From the NCBI GenBank assembly GCA_021804195.1, contig JAJZKJ010000196.1:1-5297 (forward strand): a stretch of DNA of 5,297 bases. Reading direction: 5' to 3'. How positions within the stretch are numbered: position 1 is the first letter of the stretch; every line of letters starts with the position of its first letter. Origin of the DNA: Acidobacteriota bacterium (GTDB taxonomy: Bacteria > Planctomycetota > Phycisphaerae > WQYP01 > JAJZKJ01). The position numbers were made by a program, and so were the translations under genes. The notes below the pieces were generated by a model. The model worked only from the letters and a program-made list of their open reading frames with translations, had not been told where the DNA came from and ran no database searches. Positions 1-5,297 of this stretch are shown in pieces.

Positions 1-1025
1 AATCCGCGGGCCAGCATCCAGTTGCAATTAACGCCGGGTGGCAATGCGGCTCCGTTAGTTAAATAGCCGGCGCGGCGCAAACTGTCATGCAGGGTTGTAT
101 TTACAATGTGCTTTTCGCCTGCCGAAAGTCTTGTTTGCCACAGTCCCATGCGATCTTGATCGGGAGCCATTTCGGCGGCGGCCTTCCAGGCAAGTTCCCA
201 CTGCGGCACTGCAGCAGATTGCCGGGTTGCATCGAGCTGAGCAGGGTCGAACGGCACGCCCATAAACAGGCCGATACGCTGCAATTGCGTTTGAGGTTGG
301 CTGGCCAAGTCTTCGTAGCGCATCACAAGCACGCGATCGGGAAAATTTTTCTGCGCAGCGTGTATCAACTTGAAATAGCGAATCCACTGCAGCGCGTAAA
401 GCCGCGCAGAGCTGTGGCTGCGCCAAGGCACCTGCAGCATGGAGGCCACAGCATCGCGGCCATCTCGCAGCATGCAAATGGCCTTTGATTGCGGGTACCA
501 GTGCAATAGCGTATTTAGCTCCAGCAGATGCTGCGGCGTTTTTTCGGCAATAATTGCCTTACCCCGTTTGGCACGATAGGCCTGCAAAATGGCTGCAAAG
601 ATATTTGCCGGCATTACCGGACTGCCGGGCTGCAGCCACAGCCGCACATCATCAACTGAAAGCTCCAGGTCACGCATGCGCGGCGCAGCGAGTATGCGGG
701 CAAGCCAGTCATCAAGTTCCGGCGGTGTAAGCCGATCGGGCAAGTGTAAATGTTTAATTAATTCAAAAAAATGGCTCTCAGGCCCGACTGCAATGTCTGG
801 ATGCCGGTCCAGCAGCACCGCCAGCATGGTGGTACCCGACCGTGGGAACCCGACAATAAAAACGGGCGCAAAGAGACTGTTCTTTGCGTCAGCCTTTTTA
901 CGCTTCGCATAGCACTTGAGTGGGGAATATTCCGCGGTTTGAATCAATAGCGATGCCTCATTGGTATCTCTCCTTGCCTTGGCGTAGGAATATACGCAGA
1001 GACTCGCTTGGAGTTGCATGCTCAT
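1..1025 (-). CDS. PAPS-dependent sulfotransferase family protein (3' end cut by window edge)
   Basis: Probably transfers a sulfuryl group from PAPS to a hydroxyl, here likely on a glycan. At least 341 codons are open from ATG 1025 and continue past the left edge with no stop. The frame shows the family signatures in order: the 5'-phosphosulfate loop VGFPRSGTTML (residues 58-68), an EKTP motif (161-164), and the 3'-phosphate binding segment LRDGRDAVAS (186-195), followed by RYEDL (237-241). These match the Sulfotransferase_3-type bacterial family, so the assignment is firm and the acceptor is unknown. The start is uncertain. ATG 1025 follows an in-frame TAA directly and has no ribosome binding site, nor does ATG 1019. 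TTG 947 would leave about 30 residues before the P-loop strand. The first 50 residues look poorly conserved. It is the last visible gene of the minus-strand run, 174 nt after the GT2 gene. Confidence 0.9.
   Translation of the reverse strand, partial: MSMQLQASLCVYSYAKARRDTNEASLLIQTAEYSPLKCYAKRKKADAKNSLFAPVFIVGFPRSGTTMLAVLLDRHPDIAVGPESHFFELIKHLHLPDRLTPPELDDWLARILAAPRMRDLELSVDDVRLWLQPGSPVMPANIFAAILQAYRAKRGKAIIAEKTPQHLLELNTLLHWYPQSKAICMLRDGRDAVASMLQVPWRSHSSARLYALQWIRYFKLIHAAQKNFPDRVLVMRYEDLASQPQTQLQRIGLFMGVPFDPAQLDATRQSAAVPQWELAWKAAAEMAPDQDRMGLWQTRLSAGEKHIVNTTLHDSLRRAGYLTNGAALPPGVNCNWMLARG
961..975 (-). promoter_or_regulatory. Strong Shine-Dalgarno before an ATG in the wrong frame
   Basis: AAGGAG (975 down to 970) stands 8 nt before ATG 961, the best ribosome binding site seen in the window. 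That ATG opens a five-codon frame ending at TGA 946-944, which overlaps TTG 947-945 in the sulfotransferase frame. Either a short coupled leader delivers ribosomes to TTG 947, or a one-base indel near 945-960 has separated the true start from its gene. The match to the consensus is direct; its function is inferred. Confidence 0.45.
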
Positions 1026-1029
1026 TTAC

Positions 1030-1054
1030 GCAATTCGGCAAAATTGGAGCAATT
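1030..1054. repeat. Cluster of CAATT/AATTG half-sites upstream of the sulfotransferase
   Basis: CAATT occurs at 1031-1035, AATTG at 1042-1046 and CAATT at 1050-1054. The last two form the inverted repeat AATTG-GAG-CAATT, and GCAATTC is directly repeated at 1030 and 1049. The cluster lies between the candidate -10 element and the possible starts of the sulfotransferase, a position suited to an operator. No known regulator consensus was recognised. Confidence 0.3.
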
Positions 1055-1073
1055 CCTTTCGCGGCAGGTCCGT

Positions 1074-1082
1074 ATTAAAGCA
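1074..1082 (-). promoter_or_regulatory. Candidate extended -10 promoter element for the sulfotransferase
   Basis: Read on the minus strand, TGCTTTAAT matches the extended -10 pattern TGnTATAAT with one change in the hexamer. No convincing -35 box lies 16-18 nt upstream, as is tolerated for extended -10 promoters. A transcript would start near 1067, about 40 nt before ATG 1025. A second weaker -10-like hexamer, TATATT, lies at 994-989 and would start transcription just ahead of the AAGGAG site. Motif match only. Confidence 0.25.
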
Positions 1083-1131
1083 ATGATGGCAACAGGACGC
1101 TTTGAGGCTGGAGAAGGACGCAGGCAGGCGC

Positions 1132-1145
1132 GGTGCAATTGCGCC
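1132..1145. repeat. 14-bp near-palindrome centred on CAATTG
   Basis: GGTGCAATTGCGCC reads as its own reverse complement except for one T/G pair. It lies in the 174-nt gap after GT2, upstream of the candidate sulfotransferase promoter, and shares the GCAATT core with the cluster at 1030-1054. It could be an operator or a chance palindrome; I cannot tell which. Confidence 0.25.
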
Positions 1146-1182
1146 ATACAGCCAGCCCTGAATCTGAACGGTGCCGCCAACT

Positions 1183-1198
1183 ATAGCCTTCCCGCTAT
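1183..1198 (-). other. Small hairpin just past the GT2 stop codon
   Basis: ATAGC and GCTAT form a perfect 5-bp stem around a 6-nt loop, beginning one base past the TAG of the GT2 gene (1202-1200). The stem is short and no T-run follows on the minus strand, so it is not a convincing intrinsic terminator. It might protect the mRNA end or be incidental. Confidence 0.2.
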
Positions 1199-1199
1199 T

Positions 1200-2159
1200 C
1201 TATGGCTTGGCCGTCGGCGGCGACATGCCGCGGGGCGCGTCGGCCAGCCCGGCAAGCACACCAGAGCACATCATGCGACGAATATGCTGGTTAACCCGCC
1301 CTTTTTTATAACCAGCGACGGCCGAGGCGACTTCGAGACCGCCATAGAGGTAATATTTAACAGTGTTTTCAAATTTGAGGGCGCGCCGTTTTGCCGGCGA
1401 GAGTTCACCCAGCATGCGCACTTTGCCTGTGCCAATGCCGGCGGCGGAGCGACCAAGATACGAAAGCGTTATTCGTTCTGGCGCTACATAGTGCAGCAGC
1501 GACGCTTGCGGCGCATAAAAAACACGGTGTCCTGCCTGCATGGCCCGCGCAACAAAATCGGTGTCGTCGCCGGCCACCATCAGTTTGCCGGAGCGACCGA
1601 GTTCAGAGCGGAAGTTCGGCACATCGCGCAGCACCGCTCGGCGCAATGCCAGATTCGCGCCAATAACCTCTCCGGCAGAAAAAATTTCGCAGACTTTATC
1701 GCCATGATCGAGGCAACTGAGCATGTGTGCCGACCGCCGCGAAAGCCAGGCCGGTTGCTGCACCGCCTGCCACCACAGGTCTACCTTGCCGGTGACCATA
1801 TCTGCCGGGTGACTGTTAAAAACATCGAGTATGCCGCCCGGCCACCCTCGCGATACCCATACGTCATCATCCAAAAACGCGGCAACTTCGCCCGTGCTCT
1901 CGGACAGCAGCCGGTTGCGAGCTGCGCTAAGACCCGGTGTTGGCTCACTCACGCAGCGCGCCGCAAAGGGCAATTTAGCCAACTCGGGAGCGCAAGCGGC
2001 GGCGGTGCCGTCGGTGCAGGCGTTGGCACACACAATGAGTTCAATGTTAACGCCGGCCGGCAGCAACCACTCGCCTATGCTTTGAAGCGTTTGCCGCAGC
2101 AGCACGGAGCGGTTGTGTGTGGCAATAAGTATAGACAGGCTCTGCACAGGCTTATTCAT
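1200..2159 (-). CDS. Family 2 glycosyltransferase (GT-A fold)
   Basis: Transfers a sugar from a nucleotide-sugar donor to a growing glycan at the cytoplasmic face of the membrane. The 319-residue length is usual for stand-alone GT2 enzymes. Motifs in order: LSILIATHNR (8-17) opening the nucleotide-binding fold; ANACTDGT (45-52), the known variant of DNGSTDGT; GLSAARNRLL (76-85); the metal-binding DDD (97-99) in FLDDDVW; GANLALRR (167-174); and AGDDTDFVARAMQAG (196-210), whose acidic pair corresponds to the usual ED catalytic-base region. A PQASLLHYVAPERI segment (217-230) follows, typical of this subgroup. No membrane segment is evident. ATG 2159 is preceded by GGGAA with 6 nt spacing. The gene begins 21 nt after the GT10 stop, so the two are very likely cotranscribed. 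Donor and linkage cannot be read from the sequence. Confidence 0.93.
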   Translation of the reverse strand: MNKPVQSLSILIATHNRSVLLRQTLQSIGEWLLPAGVNIELIVCANACTDGTAAACAPELAKLPFAARCVSEPTPGLSAARNRLLSESTGEVAAFLDDDVWVSRGWPGGILDVFNSHPADMVTGKVDLWWQAVQQPAWLSRRSAHMLSCLDHGDKVCEIFSAGEVIGANLALRRAVLRDVPNFRSELGRSGKLMVAGDDTDFVARAMQAGHRVFYAPQASLLHYVAPERITLSYLGRSAAGIGTGKVRMLGELSPAKRRALKFENTVKYYLYGGLEVASAVAGYKKGRVNQHIRRMMCSGVLAGLADAPRGMSPPTAKP

Positions 2160-2180
2160 GAAAGTTTCCCGATGGTGCGC

Positions 2181-3164
2181 CTACCGGCCCAGCGTAATCG
2201 GACGCGGCTGGTTCAGCAGCGAGGGATTATCCGCCAAGGTTGTAAAATATGAAAACACATTTAATTGCGTTCGCAAAAACTCCTTTTGCGCCCGTAAAGT
2301 CGGCAAGCGGCGATCGTACTCATGCCGCCAATCGGCCCAATCCATTTGGCCAACGTCGTCAGCGGCTATAAAGGAATCGGCATATGCGTACTGGCGGATG
2401 TTGGGCGCGCCATGATAAATGGGCACGGCATCGCACAGCACCGCATCGGCGAACTTTTCGGTAATGTAGTCGTCGGCGACGGCCCGCTCCAGCGACAGAT
2501 AAAAGCAGTAATCCTGAATGCCAAGATATTTGTCGTTGCCGCCGGCGGCGCCGCTTTGGCCGTGATAGCCGCCAAGTTCCCGGCCCGATAAACCTCCAAA
2601 CATATCTACAGAGCCAATCTTCTCCGCAAGTTTGTTTATCAATTCAACCCGCCAGGGGTAGCGCCCGGAATCTACCACGGAGCATGCACGGTTTTTTACG
2701 GGTTTAAGCGGCGGAACCCAAAAACATAAGATCGGAGCATAGCGAATGTAACGCGGATCATCGGCAGGCTGCGGCCCCTGTACAAAGCTCAAGGCTCGAT
2801 CCAGACGCGGGTGACGGGTTTCCAATTCACCGGAAAGCAGAAACTTCCGGCCTGGCATGTCGGCAAAAGCCCCGATGATTGTTTCATCGTATAAATGCAC
2901 CCCAACCGCAAAATCCATGGGCGAATCTGCTGGCAGCAGCTCGGCTTCGGGCAGCGCCCAAGGGAGTATAAACCGGACGGCAAACTCTCGGGCATATGCG
3001 TATTGAAAACTCCAACAAATATTAAAGCCATGATGCCGCACGGCCACGCTGTTGGTTAGAAGATCGGGCCGAGAAAGGCAGCGACGCCGATGGCTTTGCG
3101 AAGGAAACACGGTGTTTCGCCAACGTCGCAGGGCGCGTTCAAATGGTTTGAAACTCAAGGCCAA
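2181..3164 (-). CDS. Family 10 glycosyltransferase, putative alpha-1,3/4-fucosyltransferase
   Basis: Likely transfers fucose, or a related sugar from a GDP donor, to a glycan. Numbering from the longest open form (TTG 3179, 332 residues): KFLLSGELE (112-120) matches the bacterial GT10 signature around TGE, with E118 at the proposed acceptor-side glutamate. CSVVDSGRYPWRVELI (166-181) carries the arginine (R177) expected to hold the GDP phosphates. VDMFGG (191-196) matches the VDxxG step. DYITEKFADAV (237-247) plus VPIYHGAPNI (252-261) is the hallmark donor-binding block. The usual E-N-S before this block reads E231-R232-A233, so the asparagine is replaced. No ATG exists before the conserved core. 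TTG 3164 is preferred because GGGAG (3177-3173) lies 8 nt upstream; TTG 3179 lacks a binding site. It sits 65 nt after the DUF268 gene and 21 nt before GT2. The family is secure; the sugar is inferred. Confidence 0.88.
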   Translation of the reverse strand: MALSFKPFERALRRWRNTVFPSQSHRRRCLSRPDLLTNSVAVRHHGFNICWSFQYAYAREFAVRFILPWALPEAELLPADSPMDFAVGVHLYDETIIGAFADMPGRKFLLSGELETRHPRLDRALSFVQGPQPADDPRYIRYAPILCFWVPPLKPVKNRACSVVDSGRYPWRVELINKLAEKIGSVDMFGGLSGRELGGYHGQSGAAGGNDKYLGIQDYCFYLSLERAVADDYITEKFADAVLCDAVPIYHGAPNIRQYAYADSFIAADDVGQMDWADWRHEYDRRLPTLRAQKEFLRTQLNVFSYFTTLADNPSLLNQPRPITLGR

Positions 3165-3229
3165 CGTAACCGCTCCCAAGCAGGTGCAACACAGCGGCAG
3201 GACGGCGGCTACCCGTCAGTCCGGGCCGG

Positions 3230-4009
3230 CTACTTAACCGGCCGCTGAAATAAATAACATCCGGTGCCTTCCGACTGCTGATTGAACAATTCTTCAGGGG
3301 CATTTTCAACAAGGCCGTCCGGGAGTTTGCCATTTTCGGTGATGAGGGCGGTTTCCAGCAGCGTCATATCGGTAAAGTATGACAGCACCTGCCGATAACC
3401 ATAAACCCGGTGGGCGTTAAAGCAGATGCGTGCCTGGCCGGTGGGCACGACAAAAAGCAGGTGGCCTCCGGGCCGCACCACACGCTTAAGCTCCGCGATG
3501 GCTTTGAGGTCGCCATCCGGATCGAGTGGATCGCCATAGCGCCCCAGACCAACATGTTCAATCACGTGCATACATGAAAGCGATTCCACGCTTGCATCCG
3601 CAAAAGGCAATTTCATCAAATCGCCGTGATTGGACGTAAGCCCGTTTAAAAAAATGTCGGCCGGCCGGTAATCGTAAAACGCAATCGGCACAAAAGCCGA
3701 CACCAACGCACTAAAATAAAGGCTTGAAGCTATATCAATATGGAGGCTTGGGCGGTAGCGATGGAGTATGCGGGCGGCCCACGCGGTATGGTACACATAA
3801 TTGCGGGCGAATTCGGTTTTTTGCGTCTTTTCATTGGTGATTAAAATGCGGTTGCGCCAGTCGAGGTTAAACCGCGGATTCAAAGCCGCCATTTGCTGGA
3901 ACTGACGAAAGTCCCGCCAAATACGGTGCGTGTTGATGTAGCGGCGAAACGGGCGGCCGAAGTTCTTCTTCAGCCTCTCCAGCGAGATTCCCTTTTTTAA
4001 ATGCATCAT
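3230..4009 (-). CDS. DUF268 family protein, SAM-methyltransferase-like
   Basis: A 259-residue protein of the DUF268 group, found in polysaccharide clusters and resembling class I methyltransferases. The hallmark segment is CMHVIEHVGLGRYGDPLDPD (146-165), followed by AELKRVVRPGGHLLFVVP (172-189) and CFNAHRVYGY (196-205). The methyltransferase-like order is visible: a first strand HIDIASS (90-96), an acidic strand end at D113, then GDLMKLPF (129-136). The first strand lacks the usual glycine-rich GxGxG loop, so methyl transfer is not assured. The start is the first of two adjacent ATG codons (4009, 4006); neither has a clear ribosome binding site. It is the first gene of the minus-strand run, facing the FkbM gene across 258 nt. 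Its biochemical role in the family is unproven, and a part in methylating or modifying the glycan is inferred. Confidence 0.88.
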   Translation of the reverse strand: MMHLKKGISLERLKKNFGRPFRRYINTHRIWRDFRQFQQMAALNPRFNLDWRNRILITNEKTQKTEFARNYVYHTAWAARILHRYRPSLHIDIASSLYFSALVSAFVPIAFYDYRPADIFLNGLTSNHGDLMKLPFADASVESLSCMHVIEHVGLGRYGDPLDPDGDLKAIAELKRVVRPGGHLLFVVPTGQARICFNAHRVYGYRQVLSYFTDMTLLETALITENGKLPDGLVENAPEELFNQQSEGTGCYLFQRPVK

Positions 4010-4267
4010 AGGGGTTCAGCCCATTATGTCACACGCCGGCCGACAGTACAGGGTGGTCGCTTCAATGCCTCGGGGGCGTCCATCCATCGCAGGTTAACAA
4101 TATTGGCGCGGCGGCAGTCTGGCAAGCCGCCCATGAAAGCGCTGTCGCTGTATCCGGCTTAACAGGCCGGTTATCATCCCGCCATGCCGGGCGGCCGTGA
4201 ACGTCGCGATGCCGACGCTCCAATGCAGCCTGATGATGCCCCCGGCTGTGGCATTGTGCATCGGCAG
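4010..4267. promoter_or_regulatory. Divergent intergenic region between the DUF268 and FkbM genes
   Basis: This stretch separates two divergent genes and must hold their promoters. It contains the extended -10 candidate at 4031-4023 for the left operon, and a TATCAT hexamer at 4172-4177 as a weak -10 for the FkbM gene, without a matching -35. A hairpin lies at 4154-4170 (5-bp CCGGC/GCCGG stem, extendable by one wobble and one A-T pair). The FkbM frame is open back to ATG 4184, so 4184-4267 could be coding instead. No other gene is recognisable here. Confidence 0.4.
4023..4031 (-). promoter_or_regulatory. Candidate extended -10 promoter element for the minus-strand operon
   Basis: On the minus strand TGACATAAT matches TGnTATAAT with one change. 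No good -35 box lies at the expected distance. Transcription would begin near 4016, only about 7 nt before ATG 4009, giving an almost leaderless message, which fits the missing ribosome binding site. Motif match only. Confidence 0.3.
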
Positions 4268-5050
4268 ATGGAAAAAAATATGGCCGGCGGCATTTATGCG
4301 GATGTGGGCAGTTACCTGCGGCGGCGCTACGACCGCCTGCTCACCAAGCATCGGCAATGGCCTTTGCCGGGGAGGCGCGCGGCCTACACCATGCGGCTGC
4401 GTAATGCATCAGCCCCGTTTGTCTGTCGGTATGCATCTACTGATTTTCCGACGCTTCGGGAAATATTTATAGATCGTGAATATGACGCGGCCCTGGAGCA
4501 TATACCTGCAGACTGCAAAACAATTTTAGACCTCGGAGCCAATGCGGGCTATTCGGTACGTTTGTGGCTTGAGCGGTTTAAGGAGTGCCGCATTATTGCA
4601 GCGGAACCAGATTGCCAGAACGCCGGCATCTTGCGCCGCAACATCCAACTCGCCAATGCCGGCGATCGCGTCAAAGTCCGCGAGGTATGCGTAGTGGGAA
4701 CGGCACGGCCTGTGCAGCTCGACCGCTCCGGCGGCGACTGGGGCGTGCGAATTGCCTCGACTAACGACAGCGAGCCCACCGTCTCCGGTATTACCATAGC
4801 GGACCTGCTGGCCGAAGACGGCAATCCTCAGGTTGACCTCGCCAAATGCGACATTGAGGGCGCGGAGGCCGAGGTATTTGCCGACTGCTCCGCCTGGATG
4901 CACCGTTTACGGTATCTGATTATTGAAGTGCATCCTCCTTATTCCAGCACGCGGTTGCTTGCCGACTTAACAAAGACAGGAGTAAATCCACGGGTGCTTT
5001 ATCGCCGCGACAAAGGGTATGGCCTGGAAGTGCTGGCGCTGGCAATTTAA
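4268..5050 (+). CDS. FkbM family SAM-dependent methyltransferase
   Basis: Likely an O-methyltransferase acting on a sugar hydroxyl, using S-adenosylmethionine. From ATG 4268 it has 260 residues. Counted from ATG 4268, the family pattern appears in order: TDFPTLREIFIDREYD (58-73) at the entry to the domain; the SAM-binding loop ILDLGANAGYS (86-96); the strand-2 acidic end AAEPDCQNAGIL (111-122); the FkbM hallmark DLAKCDIEGAEAEVF (190-204); and YLIIEVHPPYS (216-226). Start choice is uncertain. The frame is open back to ATG 4184 (288 residues), but those first 28 residues look unlike family members and lack a ribosome binding site. ATG 4280 has a weak GGA upstream. It is transcribed away from the other four genes and ends at TAA 5048-5050. 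A role in capping or decorating the same glycan is inferred from context; the acceptor is unknown. Confidence 0.9.
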   Translation: MEKNMAGGIYADVGSYLRRRYDRLLTKHRQWPLPGRRAAYTMRLRNASAPFVCRYASTDFPTLREIFIDREYDAALEHIPADCKTILDLGANAGYSVRLWLERFKECRIIAAEPDCQNAGILRRNIQLANAGDRVKVREVCVVGTARPVQLDRSGGDWGVRIASTNDSEPTVSGITIADLLAEDGNPQVDLAKCDIEGAEAEVFADCSAWMHRLRYLIIEVHPPYSSTRLLADLTKTGVNPRVLYRRDKGYGLEVLALAI

Positions 5051-5297
5051 GAGTTGATGTCGCAAAGCTCGTGCAACCGCCCGAATTTCGCGCGGCGGGG
5101 ACGAGCCGTTGTTCGACACTTCGGGCCGGAACTATTTCTCAATGCAAAGGGCATGCCCACGGCGGCGACAGCGCCAGCGGCCGGGCCGCAAGCCATGCAC
5201 ACGTTTGAGGTGCGGCGGCAAAGGCATTCCGCTGGAGGCGGGCGGCGACAATTGTTATCGCTCTTTGGCCATCGCCGCGTCCCATATAAATGACCAT
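5051..5297. other. Right-end stretch without an assignable gene
   Basis: Several frames are open here but none is convincing. On the plus strand, ATG 5057 to TGA 5291-5293 gives a 78-residue, strongly basic frame with AAGAG only 3 nt upstream. Another plus frame is open from 5059 to the edge. On the minus strand one frame is open from the edge to TAA 5049-5047, and another ends at TAA 5257-5255 after 13 codons. By a rough hand count, no plus-strand frame shows the lowered G+C at second codon positions expected of real genes. I recognise no domain, and no hairpin with a T-run marks the end of the FkbM gene. Confidence 0.4.

Noticed and set aside
569..586. TGGCACG followed by TGCA, resembling a sigma-54 promoter
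   Set aside because: The GG and GC elements are 12 nt apart instead of 10, and the site is inside the sulfotransferase coding sequence on the opposite strand.
85..912. Open frames of about 107 to 133 codons on both strands inside the left 0.9 kb
   Set aside because: They overlap the sulfotransferase, whose own frame runs off the left edge and carries the PAPS-binding motifs; the others are shadows.
1008..2252. A 414-codon open frame on the plus strand
   Set aside because: It runs exactly antisense to the GT2 gene in codon-on-codon register, where stops arise only opposite TTA, CTA and TCA codons, which the gene uses little. Its translation shows no domain, while the minus strand has clear GT2 motifs.
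3207..3227. Possible hairpin between the DUF268 and GT10 genes
   Set aside because: The stem is only CCCG/CGGG (3212-3215 and 3222-3225) with a bulged outer pair and no T-run, so it does not support a terminator or attenuator.
4184..4267. N-terminal extension of the FkbM protein from ATG 4184
   Set aside because: The extra 28 residues are unlike FkbM N-termini and ATG 4184 lacks a ribosome binding site; kept only as an alternative start.
4662..4669. GCGATCGC, the cyanobacterial HIP1 octamer
   Set aside because: Only one copy occurs, inside a coding region; HIP1-rich genomes carry it far more often, so it says nothing firm about origin.

Overview
The window is a moderately GC-rich bacterial stretch holding five genes that build and decorate glycans. 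I see no rRNA, tRNA, CRISPR array, transposase or phage gene. The gene content (a GT10 glycosyltransferase of the fucosyltransferase family, a GT2 glycosyltransferase, a PAPS-type sulfotransferase, a DUF268 protein and an FkbM methyltransferase) fits a surface-polysaccharide locus (O-antigen, capsule or exopolysaccharide) of a Gram-negative or environmental bacterium. The sequence does not let me name the taxon. The hexamer GCCGGC is conspicuously frequent and may be a genomic signature.

Layout: four genes lie head to tail on the minus strand and are read from right to left: a DUF268 methyltransferase-like protein (3230-4009), a GT10 glycosyltransferase (2181-3164, non-ATG start), a GT2 glycosyltransferase (1200-2159) and a sulfotransferase (1-1025, cut by the left edge). 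The first three are closely spaced (65 and 21 nt gaps) and look like one transcript. The sulfotransferase follows a 174-nt gap with its own candidate regulatory signals and an unclear start. An FkbM-family methyltransferase (4268-5050) runs divergently on the plus strand, so 4010-4267 is the shared promoter region. The last 247 bases (5051-5297) hold no gene I can assign.

Reading the locus together (inference): GT2 and GT10 would add sugars to a growing glycan, with GT10 most likely adding fucose or a related 6-deoxysugar from a GDP donor. The sulfotransferase would place sulfate on a hydroxyl, and the FkbM and DUF268 proteins would add or help add methyl caps. No sugar-nucleotide synthesis, flippase or polymerase gene is in view, so this is the decorating end of a larger cluster.

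Main points for a second look: the fucosylation, sulfation and methylation gene set; the conflict between the best ribosome binding site and the reading frame at the start of the sulfotransferase; the departures from the GT10 consensus; and the single frame shared by GT2, the gap after it and the sulfotransferase.
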